Shown piece after piece: positions 36,001 to 46,748 of a stretch of 64,000 nt of DNA. The stretch comes from Hypomesus transpacificus. Lineage: Eukaryota > Chordata > Actinopteri > Osmeriformes > Osmeridae. The position numbers and the translations under genes are program-made. Position 1 is the stretch's first letter. Every line of letters begins with the position of its first letter. Location of the stretch: the NCBI RefSeq assembly GCF_021917145.1, contig NC_061068.1, positions 6,403,344-6,467,343 of the forward strand, written 5' to 3'. The notes under the pieces are model-generated. The model did not search any database, had not been told where the DNA came from, and saw only the letters and a program-made list of their open reading frames with translations.

Positions 36001-39000
36001 CTCTGAATCCTCAGTCAAATCTTGAACTGAAAAGAAAAACAACGTTTTGTTATTTTCCCTGTTGACCGGTCGATTTCGAACCAATTAATAATCTCTGTCT
36101 CCACCAAGTGGTGGTTAAGAGGAATCACATGGTGCTTTTCACAATGTACTGACAGCCTAAACGTTGACATTTCAATGTATCCACTATATGGTAAGAAAAA
36201 CGATAGTAAACATTAGAAATGTCCTGGCCCACCTGTCGAACGATCCAGATCACTTCCCTGGTCCTCTGACGTGTTGGCCAGGGGTGCCATGGGCTCCTCT
36301 TCTCTCTCCTCCCCATCTGAATGTGTTGGTGTGTCTGGGTCCTCTATGTTACCCCCACAGGCTAGACCTGACTCTATAGGACAGAGAAAAACAACTACAT
36401 ATTATACATCTATATTGTCTTCATAATGATAAGTAAAACATCGCAAACAAAACAAAATAGTGTGTGGTGAATATTAGATGGCACTGGTGTGTGCATGAGT
36501 GAGTTTGTGTGAATGTGCACGTGTGAGTGACTGGGAGGGTGCGTCCAGTCATGCACTCGCACACCTGGCTCTGCCTCCCCCAGGCCCCTTCTGGTGACAT
36601 CATCCCGACTCTGTCGAGCAGCTGCTTTCCTCTCTATAGCTGCAAGACACAAGCATTTGACCTATGTTTATCTGGTTGAACAGAGCAATCCATACACACG
36701 CATTATAGTCACAACAACATTCCAGTTACCTATGAATTCGTTTTTAGTTTTTAGTTTTACTGCATATTGAATTCTGTGTCTTACACTAGCTAAATTCCTA
36801 CATTAATTACCTGTGGAACTCTGCTTAAGCTTCTCGTTTTTCTTTTTTCTCCACTTCCAAGGCTTGAAGATTCGGCCCAGGCTGGCCAATTTACTGTTGC
36901 GTCGAACAGGAGGGGTTCTTACCCCTGAAACCAGACAGCCAGAGTGGAGGGTCCTTTGTTGTTCCATGACATCTACAAAACACAGAACAGAAAGAGGGCT
37001 CTTAGAAAACAACATACCGTACAATACAATCAGCAGGGTCATCAGCAGCTCGTGTAATTACCTTGTAAATGTCAAAAGACTGTAAATGGCATATTTGAAA
37101 CATATTTAAGAGAGCAAAATACGAATGAAATTTTTGATGATTGACTAATAAAGACTGCCTGATTCACATCTGGAAACTGAGCAGTGCGGAGGACAGAGAA
37201 GGATATTGTTTGAGTGTGACTCACATGGTCAAGCCTAACCCTCTGGACCCACACACTCAAACAATGGACTGCTTTTAAACACAAATTATTAAAAAGCATG
37301 GAGAAATAAAGGCTGCTCTACTTATTTCCTATAAACAGTCAAAATGTGACGAGTCGCACCTCAACGTCCTTGGTTGTGCTCATCCAAACACACAACACAA
37401 CAATGATAGTGTAGAGAAGCCAGTATGAGTATGTATCTCTGCTAGCATCAGTTGATGTTGCTCAAATAGTACTGATTCCTTGTGCAGGAATGCATTGCCC
37501 GCATTCTTGGCTCATGGAAAGGGTCCAGTGTGAGCTCATGTAAAAGCGCTGTGTTTTGACTGCCTCATCTGTCACTATGCTGCACTGGGTGGCAGAGACA
37601 GAGAGACAGCTTCAGCCCCTGAGAGGAAGGACAGGAATAGGCACTCCCACACAGTCTGGCTCAAACAGCGAGCTGACACCTCAGGGAGTTTGCAGCTGAG
37701 CCGTCGGTTGTTCAGGGAGATGCTGCTTCCTAAATACAAGCTCACCGATACATCCGTTCATTCGACTGTAAAGACATTTACCACTGCAGCCTCAGCTCTG
37801 GGAATGATAGGATACTGGTATAAAGAAGGCATGGTTCAGTCTCAGACATCTTTAAATAAAATGGGCATCCTAAATCCCAAACTGTGTCCAATAGACATTC
37901 AAGCTGGACCCAACTGCTGGTCTAAAGGAACCAGGGCCCTGATAGTACATAAATGATCTGTAAGATTAGTTGTGTTTATAGACACACATAGAGAACACCT
38001 CAGTTAATTTTCGAGAGCTGTCATGGAATGTGGGAAGCACTCAATGCCAGAGAAAAATATGGGAAATACATTTAAATGTATGCATTTAGCAGACACTTTT
38101 ATCCAAAGCAACTTCCAAGAGAGAGATTTACAAAGGTGCATAGGTTACTGATCATAACAACGAGATACATGTTGATACAATAATTTTCCATAAAAATTAT
38201 GATATTCATTTTTACATATCTGCGCATAACCAACTGTGCATGAGCTATTAAGTAACAGCGTTGGATCTGACACCCAAAGCAACTGACAGTCATCCAAATC
38301 CTTGACCCCCAACAATGGGAAGCAGATCAGTTGCCCCAGTCCTGTGTGCCCGACTAACCAGATGTAAAGAATCCAGGTCATGCCTAGTTACTGCAGCAAG
38401 TATAAAGGCTCAGACCACCGTTACCATGGATACCACTCTGGATGCAGCAGAAAAGGCTCTAGGAGGCACAGAATCAAGAGAGCATGAGGAATACGGGGTT
38501 GCTGGGTGGATGAGAAGATTGTTGCCTCATAGAGACAGAAACCCTACAAGAACCAATCACAGCCTAGCTGAACCAATACATAATGCAAGCAAGGAATTTC
38601 TGTATTTTAAATGTTGCATGTTGTTGAAATTAGTTCATAATTGAAAACAGGCTGACCTTTCCTTACTAATATTTCCTTTTTTGTTTTTAGAATCTTGTTA
38701 TAGTAAATTTATAACTTGTTTTTAAGTGAAAAATGTATGTTTCAAAGAATGGTATGCTCAGCAATTGCATCATTACATAGGTGTACTTTTCCTTCTCATT
38801 ATGAAAATAAATGTGTTGATAATAATGTATCTTATATATTTTTTATAATAAAATTGAATATACTCCCATGGATGTATCATGGATAGGTTTGAAAAGCTGA
38901 ATCAGTTGTAACCCTCAGTCGTAAACCAATCCAATATTTTAATCGAGGCTTTGAATTCTGACAAGCAACAACAACTCTAAAATAACTTGCTGCCTGACTC

Positions 39001-42000
39001 CTCCATCGGCGTGATGGCCTATCATGAAGATTATAAGATAGTGCACATCTTTCGCTACTTTCAGTCAACAGCTGAACACAATGAAACTAGGTTTTATCGT
39101 TTCAACAAACAGATTTGAATCCAGAAGGGGAAAACACTTACGTGCTTTGGTAATTGAATCTTCACGCGTGGACCTAGCTGTCTGATCCCGTGATGCCAAA
39201 TAAAAAGGAAGACAAGGCGTGTAGTGGTACACAAAAATAGCAGGAGCTGGACGGCAGATAAAAAGCCGTGAGAACTCCCTCAAATATGATAAATGGTCCT
39301 ACTAGACATTCTGTTCAATCTCTGTCATTTCACGTCATGCATCGGGTGATACAACACCGGCATTTCTCCTAAACTCAAATGTTGTCCCGTCACGCTTACA
39401 TTCAGTTCTGGTGATGCAGACTACCCGCCCCTTGTGTTAGGCTAGTCACGGGGAGCACTATGACTTTAGTTGTTTATTTGAAAGGAATATAATGAGGGCA
39501 ATGTAACATACAAACTTACAACTTAAACATTTCTATCGTAGTTAGTGTGTTTCAAGCACTTCAATGGAGAATAGGCCAGACTATTGTACAAAGATATGTG
39601 ACGGAGACCTATTGATCACTGTACATAATTGCCATTTAATATAAGCATGTTCCTTTGTCTTCCTAAGAGACGCTTTGTCGACATTGTTGTGGCAGTAATC
39701 AATTGATGGGGAAATAGAACCTTCTGTGGTTTCAAATCATTCTCAGTATAGAGCACCTTCACATTATCTTTAGACTAAGTTACAGGGTTGAAGTAGTCTT
39801 AGAACATGAGATGGGAATGAATTCCTCCCTTGGGTTAGAGGAAAAGTACGTACAGTTAAGATAAAGAGAAGCACCTGCTACACACAAAACATGACAATAT
39901 CTCATTCAATATTTACAATACTTTAGATGTGTTCCCTAGACAAATGAGGTAAAGATAGAATCACTCCAGACGGATATCTTGAATTGTTAACTCCCAGGGG
40001 AGAGAAAGGAAAGTAGATAACCAGGCACTTTTTCAGCAGTTTTTTTACACAAGTCAAAACTGCAGCTTGAGTGTCCATCTGTGGAATAGTGTTTTTGTAT
40101 AAAGTACTTTACAATTGATTTTCTTTTACGTTGAAACCATAATATAACTGAATCAGAATGAGGTAGCATTGGTGTATGTACTGAGAAAACTGAGACAATA
40201 ATCCCACATGTAGACAACATGAGAAACACAGCAGTGTCAAAGCAAATTCAAATTGCCATCATCATATAACAAATCAATCAGGCACACAACAAAATGTCCA
40301 AACACTAGTTGTTAACATGCTGAGAAGGAAACAGAAGACAGAACATATTAATTGAGGCCTGCTGAAAGTACAGGCTTGGAAGAGTATCATCACTGAAGAC
40401 ATTGTATGCAAGGATACACAACAAAGTATTACATTTGATTTTTTATTGTTGTGATGTCAACCTACATTTTAGAGTCTAATTTAGTTCAATAACATTGTGG
40501 GACTTAGGTTCCAAAGGTTCAGTTGATCTTATAGAACATCCACATTTCTACAGTCACACAAACACAATGTTCAAAATAAAATAAAAATCTAAACCTCTTA
40601 GCCTAATTTGGTGTCTTTACATGAATACACCAGAGCAAAGTCCACCTTATCATTGTTTTTTACACATCAATGATTGTTAGTCTCAATTTATCCTGACACA
40701 TTCAAAGACGTAATTCTACCAGAAATCTCTGATTTGTAAATCCACAGCCCAGTCCCAGAAGATTAAATGTAGCTGCTACTCTCCTCCCTCACACTTTACT
40801 GTGCGTGAGTCAATTCTGTGAGACAGATCAGTCTTTCCACTCCCACTCCAAGCTTAGTATGTTCCTTTAATTACATCTGCCAGTTCTACAAAAAGGAAAA
40901 TGTTTCCCTTCACGATAAAATCTGGGTGGTTTAAATCGCTATCTCTGTGGGATGTAGGCTTCTTGAAAACACATTATTAACAACAATACGCTACGATAAG
41001 TACTGGTCTGCACTTCCTTTACTATACTTTGTGAATCACATAAAATGATCAATATCAATATTATCTGACTACAAACCCCTTCTGTGACTGGAAAATCAGA
41101 ATGTGGATGTCAAAGGGATCAGCCGGCTTCTCAGACATGTTCTTATATGCAACATATTGGTTCTATTGAGCTCTGAAAAGATTTAGGTCAAAGCATGAAA
41201 CAGCTATAAAAAATACATTGTGAGTAAATGGCTGACGGCTCTTTTCAACTGGCCTCGCCAAGGAGCAGACGTGTCCACTCCCCAGTAACCTGGTAAAACC
41301 CTCCCTCTTCTTGCCGCCACGACACAAACACACTCAGACATGCACAAATACAATATGTATCTGGTCTATGAACACATGTCATTTGTATCTACCAGATTTC
41401 TATTCCAACAAAACAATACAGAAACATTGGATTGTAGGATAATGGGATAGTAAATAAGCACAAAAAAGAATACATATATGTATACAGACAAAAATCGAGG
41501 AAATCAAGGACACTGTGGATAAAACAAAGCCCAACACAGTGCACAGTATGTAGGCCATGAAACACAAACCAGTGATATCATTGTGAGACAAAATGCAATT
41601 TTTTGTGTCTGACGTACCAATGAAGCATTTGTAACCTCTAGTGCCCTAACAATTGCATTGATGCTCTACAGTCTAGTATTTTAACTGTCGTTCTCTGCAG
41701 CCTTATTTTGGGGGAATCTTGTACTGTATGACTTTGCTGAAATTCTGCTGCCAGGCGCTGAGAAAACCAGGCTGCTTAATGAACTGTACGACTAGACTGG
41801 CTGTCTCAGTTCATTCTTTTTATGTGCTCTCAAGCCTGCCTTTGCAAGCTGACCAATCTCTTATCCTTGATGCATTAAGACTGGCTGTCCCCGTCCAATT
41901 TATTCCTTAATCAGCACGGAAGCATGGTCTCTTGTCAACTAAACCAGCTTGGCCAATGGGAGTTACAGATGCCCTGTCATTTATGTGTCCGTTAATTTGA

Positions 42001-42960
42001 TTGGAGGACAATGACATCATGGTTCCCCCTGTTTTTTGGTGTTGCTGTCTATGGTCCTGAAGTCAGTTGATTCCAGGGACAAGATTGGCTCAGAAACATG
42101 GGGTAGAGGACAAAAAGGTGGCCTTTCTTTACTACTAAATGCTGAGCCACTGACTCTGCATTTAATGCAATAACAAACACAAAACATAAGGGGAAAAAAA
42201 GAAAGAAGATCAGGTATTTATTAAAATCCTCCAAATAACCTGCACTATAAATAGGTCTGGTATGGCAGCATTATTGCTGCAATGCCCCACATAAATCACT
42301 TTCATTCTTCTCAAGCAAAGCTAATCAACAAAGCTTTTAGATGTTCCTCATTTTTTAAGTATGAAAATTTTTCTCCGTAATTTTAATTTATTTACATATT
42401 TGCTCAAAATAACCTTCAAACCGAGCGGCATAATGATCTACCAAGCTTTTCTTGTGAAAGGTGTTGAGAAAATTGACTAACCTAAAGAAGGAAGCTCTCA
42501 TCTAAGATCTCTTTTACCCATCCCCAGCTATCCTCTGTTAAAATAAAATCACCCCTTAAACGTTTAAATTCAATTCACACTAAAAGTGGATATTGATGCA
42601 CATTTTTTACTTTAACAGCAAAACATTTTACCACTGTTGCTGAACTAATGACAAAGACCATGGCTTCAGATTTCGTTCTCTTCTTATTTAAAATAAGTTG
42701 AGATTTAGTGTCCAGTGACCAGAGAAAACTGGTCTGTGATGTACAAATGACCTTCAAAACTTTGGGTGAACCCTGCACTCTTTTGGATCCTCCTGTTGGG
42801 TAGGTGGCATAGGACCTGCTGTACCTGACAGAAAATCCCAGACGAAGCAGATGCAGCAAGTGCTTACCTGCTCTAACCTTAGTTTTATTTATGCAACACT
42901 CTGTCTGCCAGATTCTTGTGACTTAAGTCTTGTGAAACAGATTTCCATGCTTTTTCTCTT

Positions 42961-42992
<32 letters not shown>

Positions 42993-45900
42993 TCTTTCTC
43001 TATCTCTTTCTCTATCTCTCTCTCACTCTTGGGGGACAGCTAAGATGGTGGCCACTGCGATGGCTGTGATAGTAGACATTCCGTCTCTCTGACAGCTCCT
43101 ATACACATGCCAACCATTCACAATTTTTGAGAACTTACTACAAATAGACGTATACGTTTAAACCGAGAAGAAATAGGTCTGTCCCTTTATGTAGGTCTAT
43201 GCGGCATGTTGGAAATTGTAGATGTACAATTGATGGACCACTGGGTCTCGGTCTCACCCCAGCTGTGTCAGCCCAGCCAGAGCTCCACAAGGCCAATGAC
43301 AAGGCCAAAACTGTTAAGAAGATGATGACAGCAATGCTGACAGGGAGATGTCAGTTTGTCAGGAACACTAGTCTGTTAGGGACATTTACCCTCACAGCAC
43401 AATTTCCCTGAAGCACCCATATGCACACATATATGGATGGTAAATACCATCATACTATACTTGAACATCATTTAGATGCATATATATTTTCTCCATAGTC
43501 CTCTGTAGGTGCAATGTTTTGAGAGAATAACCCACTCGTTTAGCTGGAACCGGGGCTTAGCTTCTGCTCAGTTTCCTGGCTGAGCAGAAACACTGTCTCT
43601 CATCATCCTGTGGAACATGTGGGAGGATACTGCCAGGTACCGTTTGCTATTCTCTTTGTGTTGCCTTCCCCTCCAAATGCTCAGACTTAATCATAACCCT
43701 GAATATTCACTGCAGGAAAGGCACACCAGCTATATATAGGGCGTCTGATTAAGAAAACATGAAGCATGTCGATTCAAACACAAGGGGTCCCATAATCTCC
43801 CTCATCAGGCCCTCCTGCCTACACTGGAAGAGAGCAGGAAAGGAGACAGAGCAAAAAGTGGCTTGAGGATCAATGAATGGAAGACGGATGGACAGAGTCC
43901 AGTAAGGGAGAGCCTTGGATGTGACAGCAGCATGTCAGATTAGAGCTTCGGGATCAGATCACATGGGGACAGCTGAATTGACAACGCACCCACAAACTCA
44001 GTCAATGCCTGAGGATTGTAACATCGTACTTCCATCATATAACACATATATAACCCTACATATAGCATCATAGTACACACACACCGACTGTCTACATTCC
44101 TGGCTATGAAAGAAATTAGTTTGGTACACAATCGGCTTGGTGAGACCGATGATTCAGAGATGATTTTACTTAAATCAGGCCCTACTGAAAGAGCATAATA
44201 TGTTCTTATTAGGGGTGAAAGTGAGCAACATGGAGGTTTGACATTGCAGTTGCCTCATTCTACGCATTAATCTGACGACATATGCATGTGAAGTTATTAT
44301 GTCACAGCTGAATATTCTTTTCATTATTGCAGTATATTACAGTAATATTCCCAGGGAACCAACAGAGGTTATAGTTCTGCTCAAGTAGTGCAAAGCTATT
44401 TTTGTACATTACTGTCAGACACTTATTTTTCAACAAGAAATATTAGTGACAGTGGTATCTTCTTTGAGGACTCTCTCTCATGTCTCTTAATTAAGCCAAT
44501 ATTAAGAAGAACACTATTCTTCAAGTGCATGATCAGGTGGCAGGATCACAGCTGCAGTAAGGGGACCAGGGGGATGAAAGGGTTAGCAGCAAGCAAAGGA
44601 GATGAAGAGATGGGAAGGGCAGGTTCTTACTGCTGCATTGCCCTTTCAGCTGGTCATGCCAGGAAAGAAGCCTGCTAACACTGGAAATATGCTGTGCTGC
44701 TATCAAGCTGTGCTCCTCAGAAGATGAGCATGCAGAATGGTAACCGATGACATGTGACAGGTTCAATCCATCCAAACTCCAGACTAATGAGTTACAGTCA
44801 TTGAATAGTGTTATAAGCTTTGTATTTGTACATATGCAGCAACTGTGCAGTATCAGCTTCACAGTACAAATATTCACTGAGATAATTTTTCATTAACAGT
44901 ATTGCTTTTCTGTTTGTTTTGGCTGGCACATGAGAAGCAGTATTACGGTTTGTAACTGATAAATTTTCTAAGAAAAATCTCAACAGTAGCTGCACATGGT
45001 CGTATATTGATCTTTTGGTTGGCCAGCACTCTATTAACATTGGGGTTTGGTTATTGCTTTAGCAACAACATTAAAGCAGAAACAATAATGCCAAATTTGT
45101 ATTCACTCTGCATGACCACATTGCTCTCATGCAGAATATTACCATGGAAATGAAAAGCCAATGAACATGAACTCACATCGAAAACATGTTCAAAGCTGAC
45201 ATACTCAAGACTACATAGGACACAAGTGTAAAGGGGAAAGATTCACCACTGAAGTAACCAGATAAACACTATCTCATCTTACAGTGGGGGTTCCAAGTTC
45301 TGGGCTCAGCCCTTTCTGTCACCATAGAAACAACTAAATACACAACGAGCACTGTCATCAGCTTCTCTTCACTACACTCAATTCAGTGTGATGACACATT
45401 TAAGGCACTCATTTGTCCATCAGAGTGTAATATGTTCTCAAGGGTGTGTTCTCAAAAAGGATGCAGGGCATTGAGTGAGCATATGGTTGATGATTATGAA
45501 AGAAAAAATATAGACTTAACCTTCCATTGCAGTAGTGCAATATTGTCTGCAAATTATGTCAATCAATTGACTGAACACTGATGGGGTTTTTGTACACTCA
45601 AATTGAGAAATTAGTGGCACAATTTTGGCCAACTTTACAGAGCAAAATACATGGGAGATGTACATTATGTTTTTCTTTGATAGTATAATAATTTGGCCTA
45701 ATTTGTCATCTCAGGTTCGTCTGAGATGCTATGTAGACCAGCATATGCAATCATTTCCATGTAGCTACAGCCTGTGTTATGTATACAAAATAAATGTATG
45801 TCATTATTAGAGCTTTTTAGATTTTTGCATCTATTTTTTTATTTTTTACGGTGGTGGCCTTTTCAGTGTTGGTCAAGTGGAGACTACGTTTGATGCATGA

Positions 45901-46120
45901 CAATCCGTGAACTAAGCGCGTTACAGCTATAACCCAGAAGAAACATAGCATTAATAGGCTAACACCAATTTCAGACAACATAAATTGAACAGTAATAATA
46001 GCTCATTCAATGAGGTTTACCTGCTCTGTGCGCCTCACTGATACGAGCCTCCGTGATGATGCTTGGGTCACTTTGAGATCTACCCCTCTGCAACACACAA
46101 TCCTCATCCGATGTAGCCAT
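21023..46120 (-). CDS. phactr3: PHACTR3, phosphatase and actin regulator 3 (scapinin)
   Basis: Thirteen minus-strand coding exons: 46120-46021, 36972-36811, 36639-36565, 36373-36233, 36026-35796, 35701-35494, 35413-35223, 34768-34615, 25393-25338, 24176-24115, 23919-23779, 23358-23282 and 21038-21023. The phases close to give 537 aa (human 559). The protein starts [20 protein letters not shown]. It has the basic segment [15 protein letters not shown] with a degenerate first RPEL (about 60-110), and three C-terminal RPEL repeats: [15 protein letters not shown] (382-420), [16 protein letters not shown] (421-458) and [16 protein letters not shown] (from 461). PP1 docking uses LIRF (476-479) and the tail HLTRFHRP. 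RPEL repeats bind G-actin; the C-terminus binds PP1 in a brain-enriched, nuclear-scaffold regulator. The last coding exon is only 16 bases. The donor of exon 3 (GTGTGC) is weak. The LIRF type and tail distinguish this family from MRTF. Confidence 0.95.
21396..23056 (-). mobile_element. Complete Tc1-like transposon in the last PHACTR3 intron
   Basis: A 1,661-bp element flanked by TA (21394-21395 and 23057-23058). The inverted repeats are about 221 bp: 21396-21616 and 22835-23056. The outer ends start CAGTGCCCTCCAAAAGTATT, and the motif CAAAAGTATTGGAACA recurs at the inner edge of each repeat. This is an IR/DR arrangement like that of Sleeping Beauty-type elements. The transposase gene between the repeats is uninterrupted. 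The element occupies about three quarters of the intron between the last two PHACTR3 coding exons, with its gene in the same direction. Confidence 0.95.
21650..22717 (-). CDS. Tc1/mariner transposase, apparently intact
   Basis: From the first ATG (22717) the frame gives 355 aa; a later in-frame ATG (MKTGALSL) gives 345 aa, closer to the family norm of about 340. An N-terminal paired-like HTH DNA-binding region ([20 protein letters not shown]) is followed by the AT-hook-like GRPRK and a second HTH ([15 protein letters not shown]). The catalytic DD34E triad is complete: D in [11 protein letters not shown] in [11 protein letters not shown], and E in GLNPIEHAF 35 residues later. No stop codon or frameshift is visible. 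The enzyme cuts and pastes elements bearing the flanking repeats at TA. An intact frame suggests recent insertion; activity cannot be judged from sequence alone. Confidence 0.93.
   Translation of the reverse strand: MQTVFRGENNMKTGALSLGEKQAIVSLREDGKSIRAIAETLAIASTTIWNVLKKKKTTGVLSNRRRTGRPRKTSAVDDRNIVRAVKKDPKTTVSEISNNLQMAGVKVSLSTVRRRLHEQKYKGYTRRCKPLISKKNRKARLEFAKKYRDEPQKFWDKVLWTDETKINFYQSDGKAKVWRKKGTAHDPKHTSSSVKHGGGNVMAWACMASSRTGSLIFIEDVTHDGSSKMNSEVYRNILSVNLRKDATKLIGRAFIMQQDNDPKHTAKTTKEFIRGKKWKVLDWPSQSPGLNPIEHAFYLLKRRLKGGTPQNKQQLKEAAVKAWESIKKEECKSLVTSMGHRLAAVIESKGFATKY
23108..23113 (-). terminator. Possible intronic polyadenylation signal of PHACTR3
   Basis: Minus-strand AATAAA lies just beyond the stop codon (about 23140) that is reached if the donor of PHACTR3 exon 12 is read through. 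It sits 50 bases from the Tc1 insertion and could end a short alternative transcript. Speculative. Confidence 0.3.
25394..25985 (-). promoter_or_regulatory. Possible internal PHACTR3 promoter and alternative first exon
   Basis: Immediately upstream of exon 9 the frame stays open to an ATG at 25430 (start [16 protein letters not shown]). Translation from there would give a short protein with RPEL3, RPEL4 and the PP1-binding tail. The DNA further upstream (to about 25985) is richer in CpG than its surroundings and has a minus-strand GC box (CACCGCCCCC) near 25920. PHACTR genes are known for alternative promoters; that this one is real is inference. Confidence 0.3.
28861..29002 (+). repeat. Minisatellite with 20/22-bp units
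   Basis: Six full copies of (GT)GTGTCCTCTCCACCCTACAC plus a partial seventh. Unit lengths run 22, 22, 20, 20, 22, 22. The 20-bp units lack one GT, and units 5 and 6 carry single substitutions. Such arrays usually vary in copy number between individuals. Confidence 0.9.
29194..29213 (+). repeat. G-rich tract
   Basis: Runs of 7, 8 and 3 G separated by single A residues. The tract can form G-quadruplexes on the plus strand, which is the non-transcribed template side of PHACTR3. Confidence 0.75.
31734..31764. repeat. Perfect hairpin, 13-bp arms, 5-nt loop
   Basis: GTTTTGGTGCACT pairs with AGTGCACCAAAAC around the loop CACAA (31747-31751). Confidence 0.8.
32139..32200. mobile_element. 62-bp miniature Tc1/mariner-like element
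   Basis: The left end CAGTACCAGTCAAAAGTTTG and the right end ACTTTTGACTGGTACTG are inverted copies, flanked by TA at 32137-32138 and 32201-32202. The ends resemble Tc1-family termini but differ from the complete element at 21.4 kb. About 20 bp separate the arms, so nearly the whole interior has been lost. Confidence 0.75.
32638..32666. repeat. Perfect hairpin at the 5' edge of the SINE
   Basis: Arms of 12 bp (32638-32649 and 32655-32666) surround the loop CAATT. The right arm overlaps the first bases of the SINE. Confidence 0.75.
32662..32860 (+). mobile_element. tRNA-derived SINE
   Basis: The 5' part is tRNA-like: an A-box-like GTGGCTGAGCGGT is followed by AATCAGAAGGTTGCC and a B box, CCAGTTCGATTCCTGG. 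The 3' part ends in TAAGTCGCTCTGGATAAGAG and CGTCTGCTAAATGACTAAATG, a tail shared (reversed) with the fragments at 4.9, 9.5 and 38.1 kb. RNA polymerase III transcription and LINE-driven copying are family knowledge. This is not a functional tRNA gene: the tRNA-like part is divergent and embedded in a longer repeat. Confidence 0.85.
38067..38168 (-). repeat. Dispersed repeat, copy B
   Basis: Matches copy A (4921-5018) with scattered differences over about 90 bp, including GCATTTAGCAGACACTTTTA and the following CAAGAGAGAGATTTACAA. The two copies diverge beyond 38168, so the repeat unit or its preserved part ends there. Confidence 0.65.
39142..39283 (-). promoter_or_regulatory. Candidate alternative first exon of PHACTR3
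   Basis: A strong minus-strand donor (AAGCAC|GTAAGTGTTT) at 39141/39142 lies about 2 kb upstream of coding exon 2. It is followed upstream by CpG-containing sequence to about 39430. Splicing to exon 2 keeps a frame open, but that frame has no ATG in the new exon, so translation would begin at the internal Met of [10 protein letters not shown]. Human PHACTR3 has transcripts with alternative first exons; this particular exon is inference. Confidence 0.3.
42951..43028 (+). repeat. TC-rich polypyrimidine microsatellite
   Basis: CTTTCTCTCTCT-type units in an almost unbroken pyrimidine run of about 75 bases, with a few TATC variants near the right end. It has mirror-repeat character and could form triplex (H-DNA) structures. 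Confidence 0.85.
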
Positions 46121-46748
46121 GGAGAGATAATACAATTATTTCTAAATGAAATATTGATAACGTTTCCAGCGTCAGCCAAGGTTACGTGTATCCAGTAGTA
46201 GTAGGCTACAGATTGAATTAGGTTGGACTACTGCAGCTCATAGTACCCAAGAGGGAATGCTCGGGAAAACCCATTGGAAGTGCGCGCTCCTCTCTGCATT
46301 GGTGGTGTGCATTCATAAGCGCGCTCACGAATTGTGTCGATGTATTGCAGACAGCTGCTTCATATTTAGCGACAGTAGCTATTTTAAGGTTGTAGGTTGG
46401 ATCTATGTCGCCCGTGATTGTTTGTTTTGTATTCCTACACATTTCAAATTTTTCAATCAAGACATGTTCTTCGTTCACTGATGATGCGTCAAACCACAAA
46501 GTTGATGGGTTTTGCTTTATCAGTTCCCGACCCAGCACAAAAGGTTAATGACAAACATCCTTCTGCTATTTCATTCAAACCATTTTTGCCAATTAAACAT
46601 CGAAGTAGTGATTGTCTTTCCAAGCACATTCAACTCACACTCCCGAACAGTAGGTGGGGATGATGCACCCCTTAGTTGAAATCTGACATAATGTCAACAG
46701 TCAGAAAACGTCAGAAGAAGTTCGAAAAGAAGTTCACTGACTTCAAAC
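46121..46748. promoter_or_regulatory. Divergent promoter of PHACTR3 and ACOT8
   Basis: The two start codons are 628 bases apart and head-to-head. No TATA box is obvious at a suitable distance on either side. The short spacing implies shared or overlapping promoters. Confidence 0.6.

Larger units (their letters stand above)
36973..46020. other. First coding intron of PHACTR3
   Basis: About 9 kb without supported coding exons. It contains repeat copy B (38067-38168), a candidate alternative first exon ending at 39142, and a polypyrimidine tract (42951-43028). Frames of 60-114 codons near 38.3, 43.2 and 44.5 kb have no recognisable relatives. Confidence 0.6.

Noticed and set aside
37690-37956. 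88-codon plus-strand frame in PHACTR3 intron 1
   Set aside because: No homology, no splice context and no codon-use signal beyond chance.
38315-38644. 109-codon plus-strand frame in PHACTR3 intron 1
   Set aside because: It lies next to a dispersed repeat and has no recognisable domain. It may be transposon debris, but I could not assign it.
46257-46663. Overlapping frames in the PHACTR3-ACOT8 promoter interval
   Set aside because: Frames of 74-106 codons on both strands without homology; both flanking genes have well-supported starts outside them.
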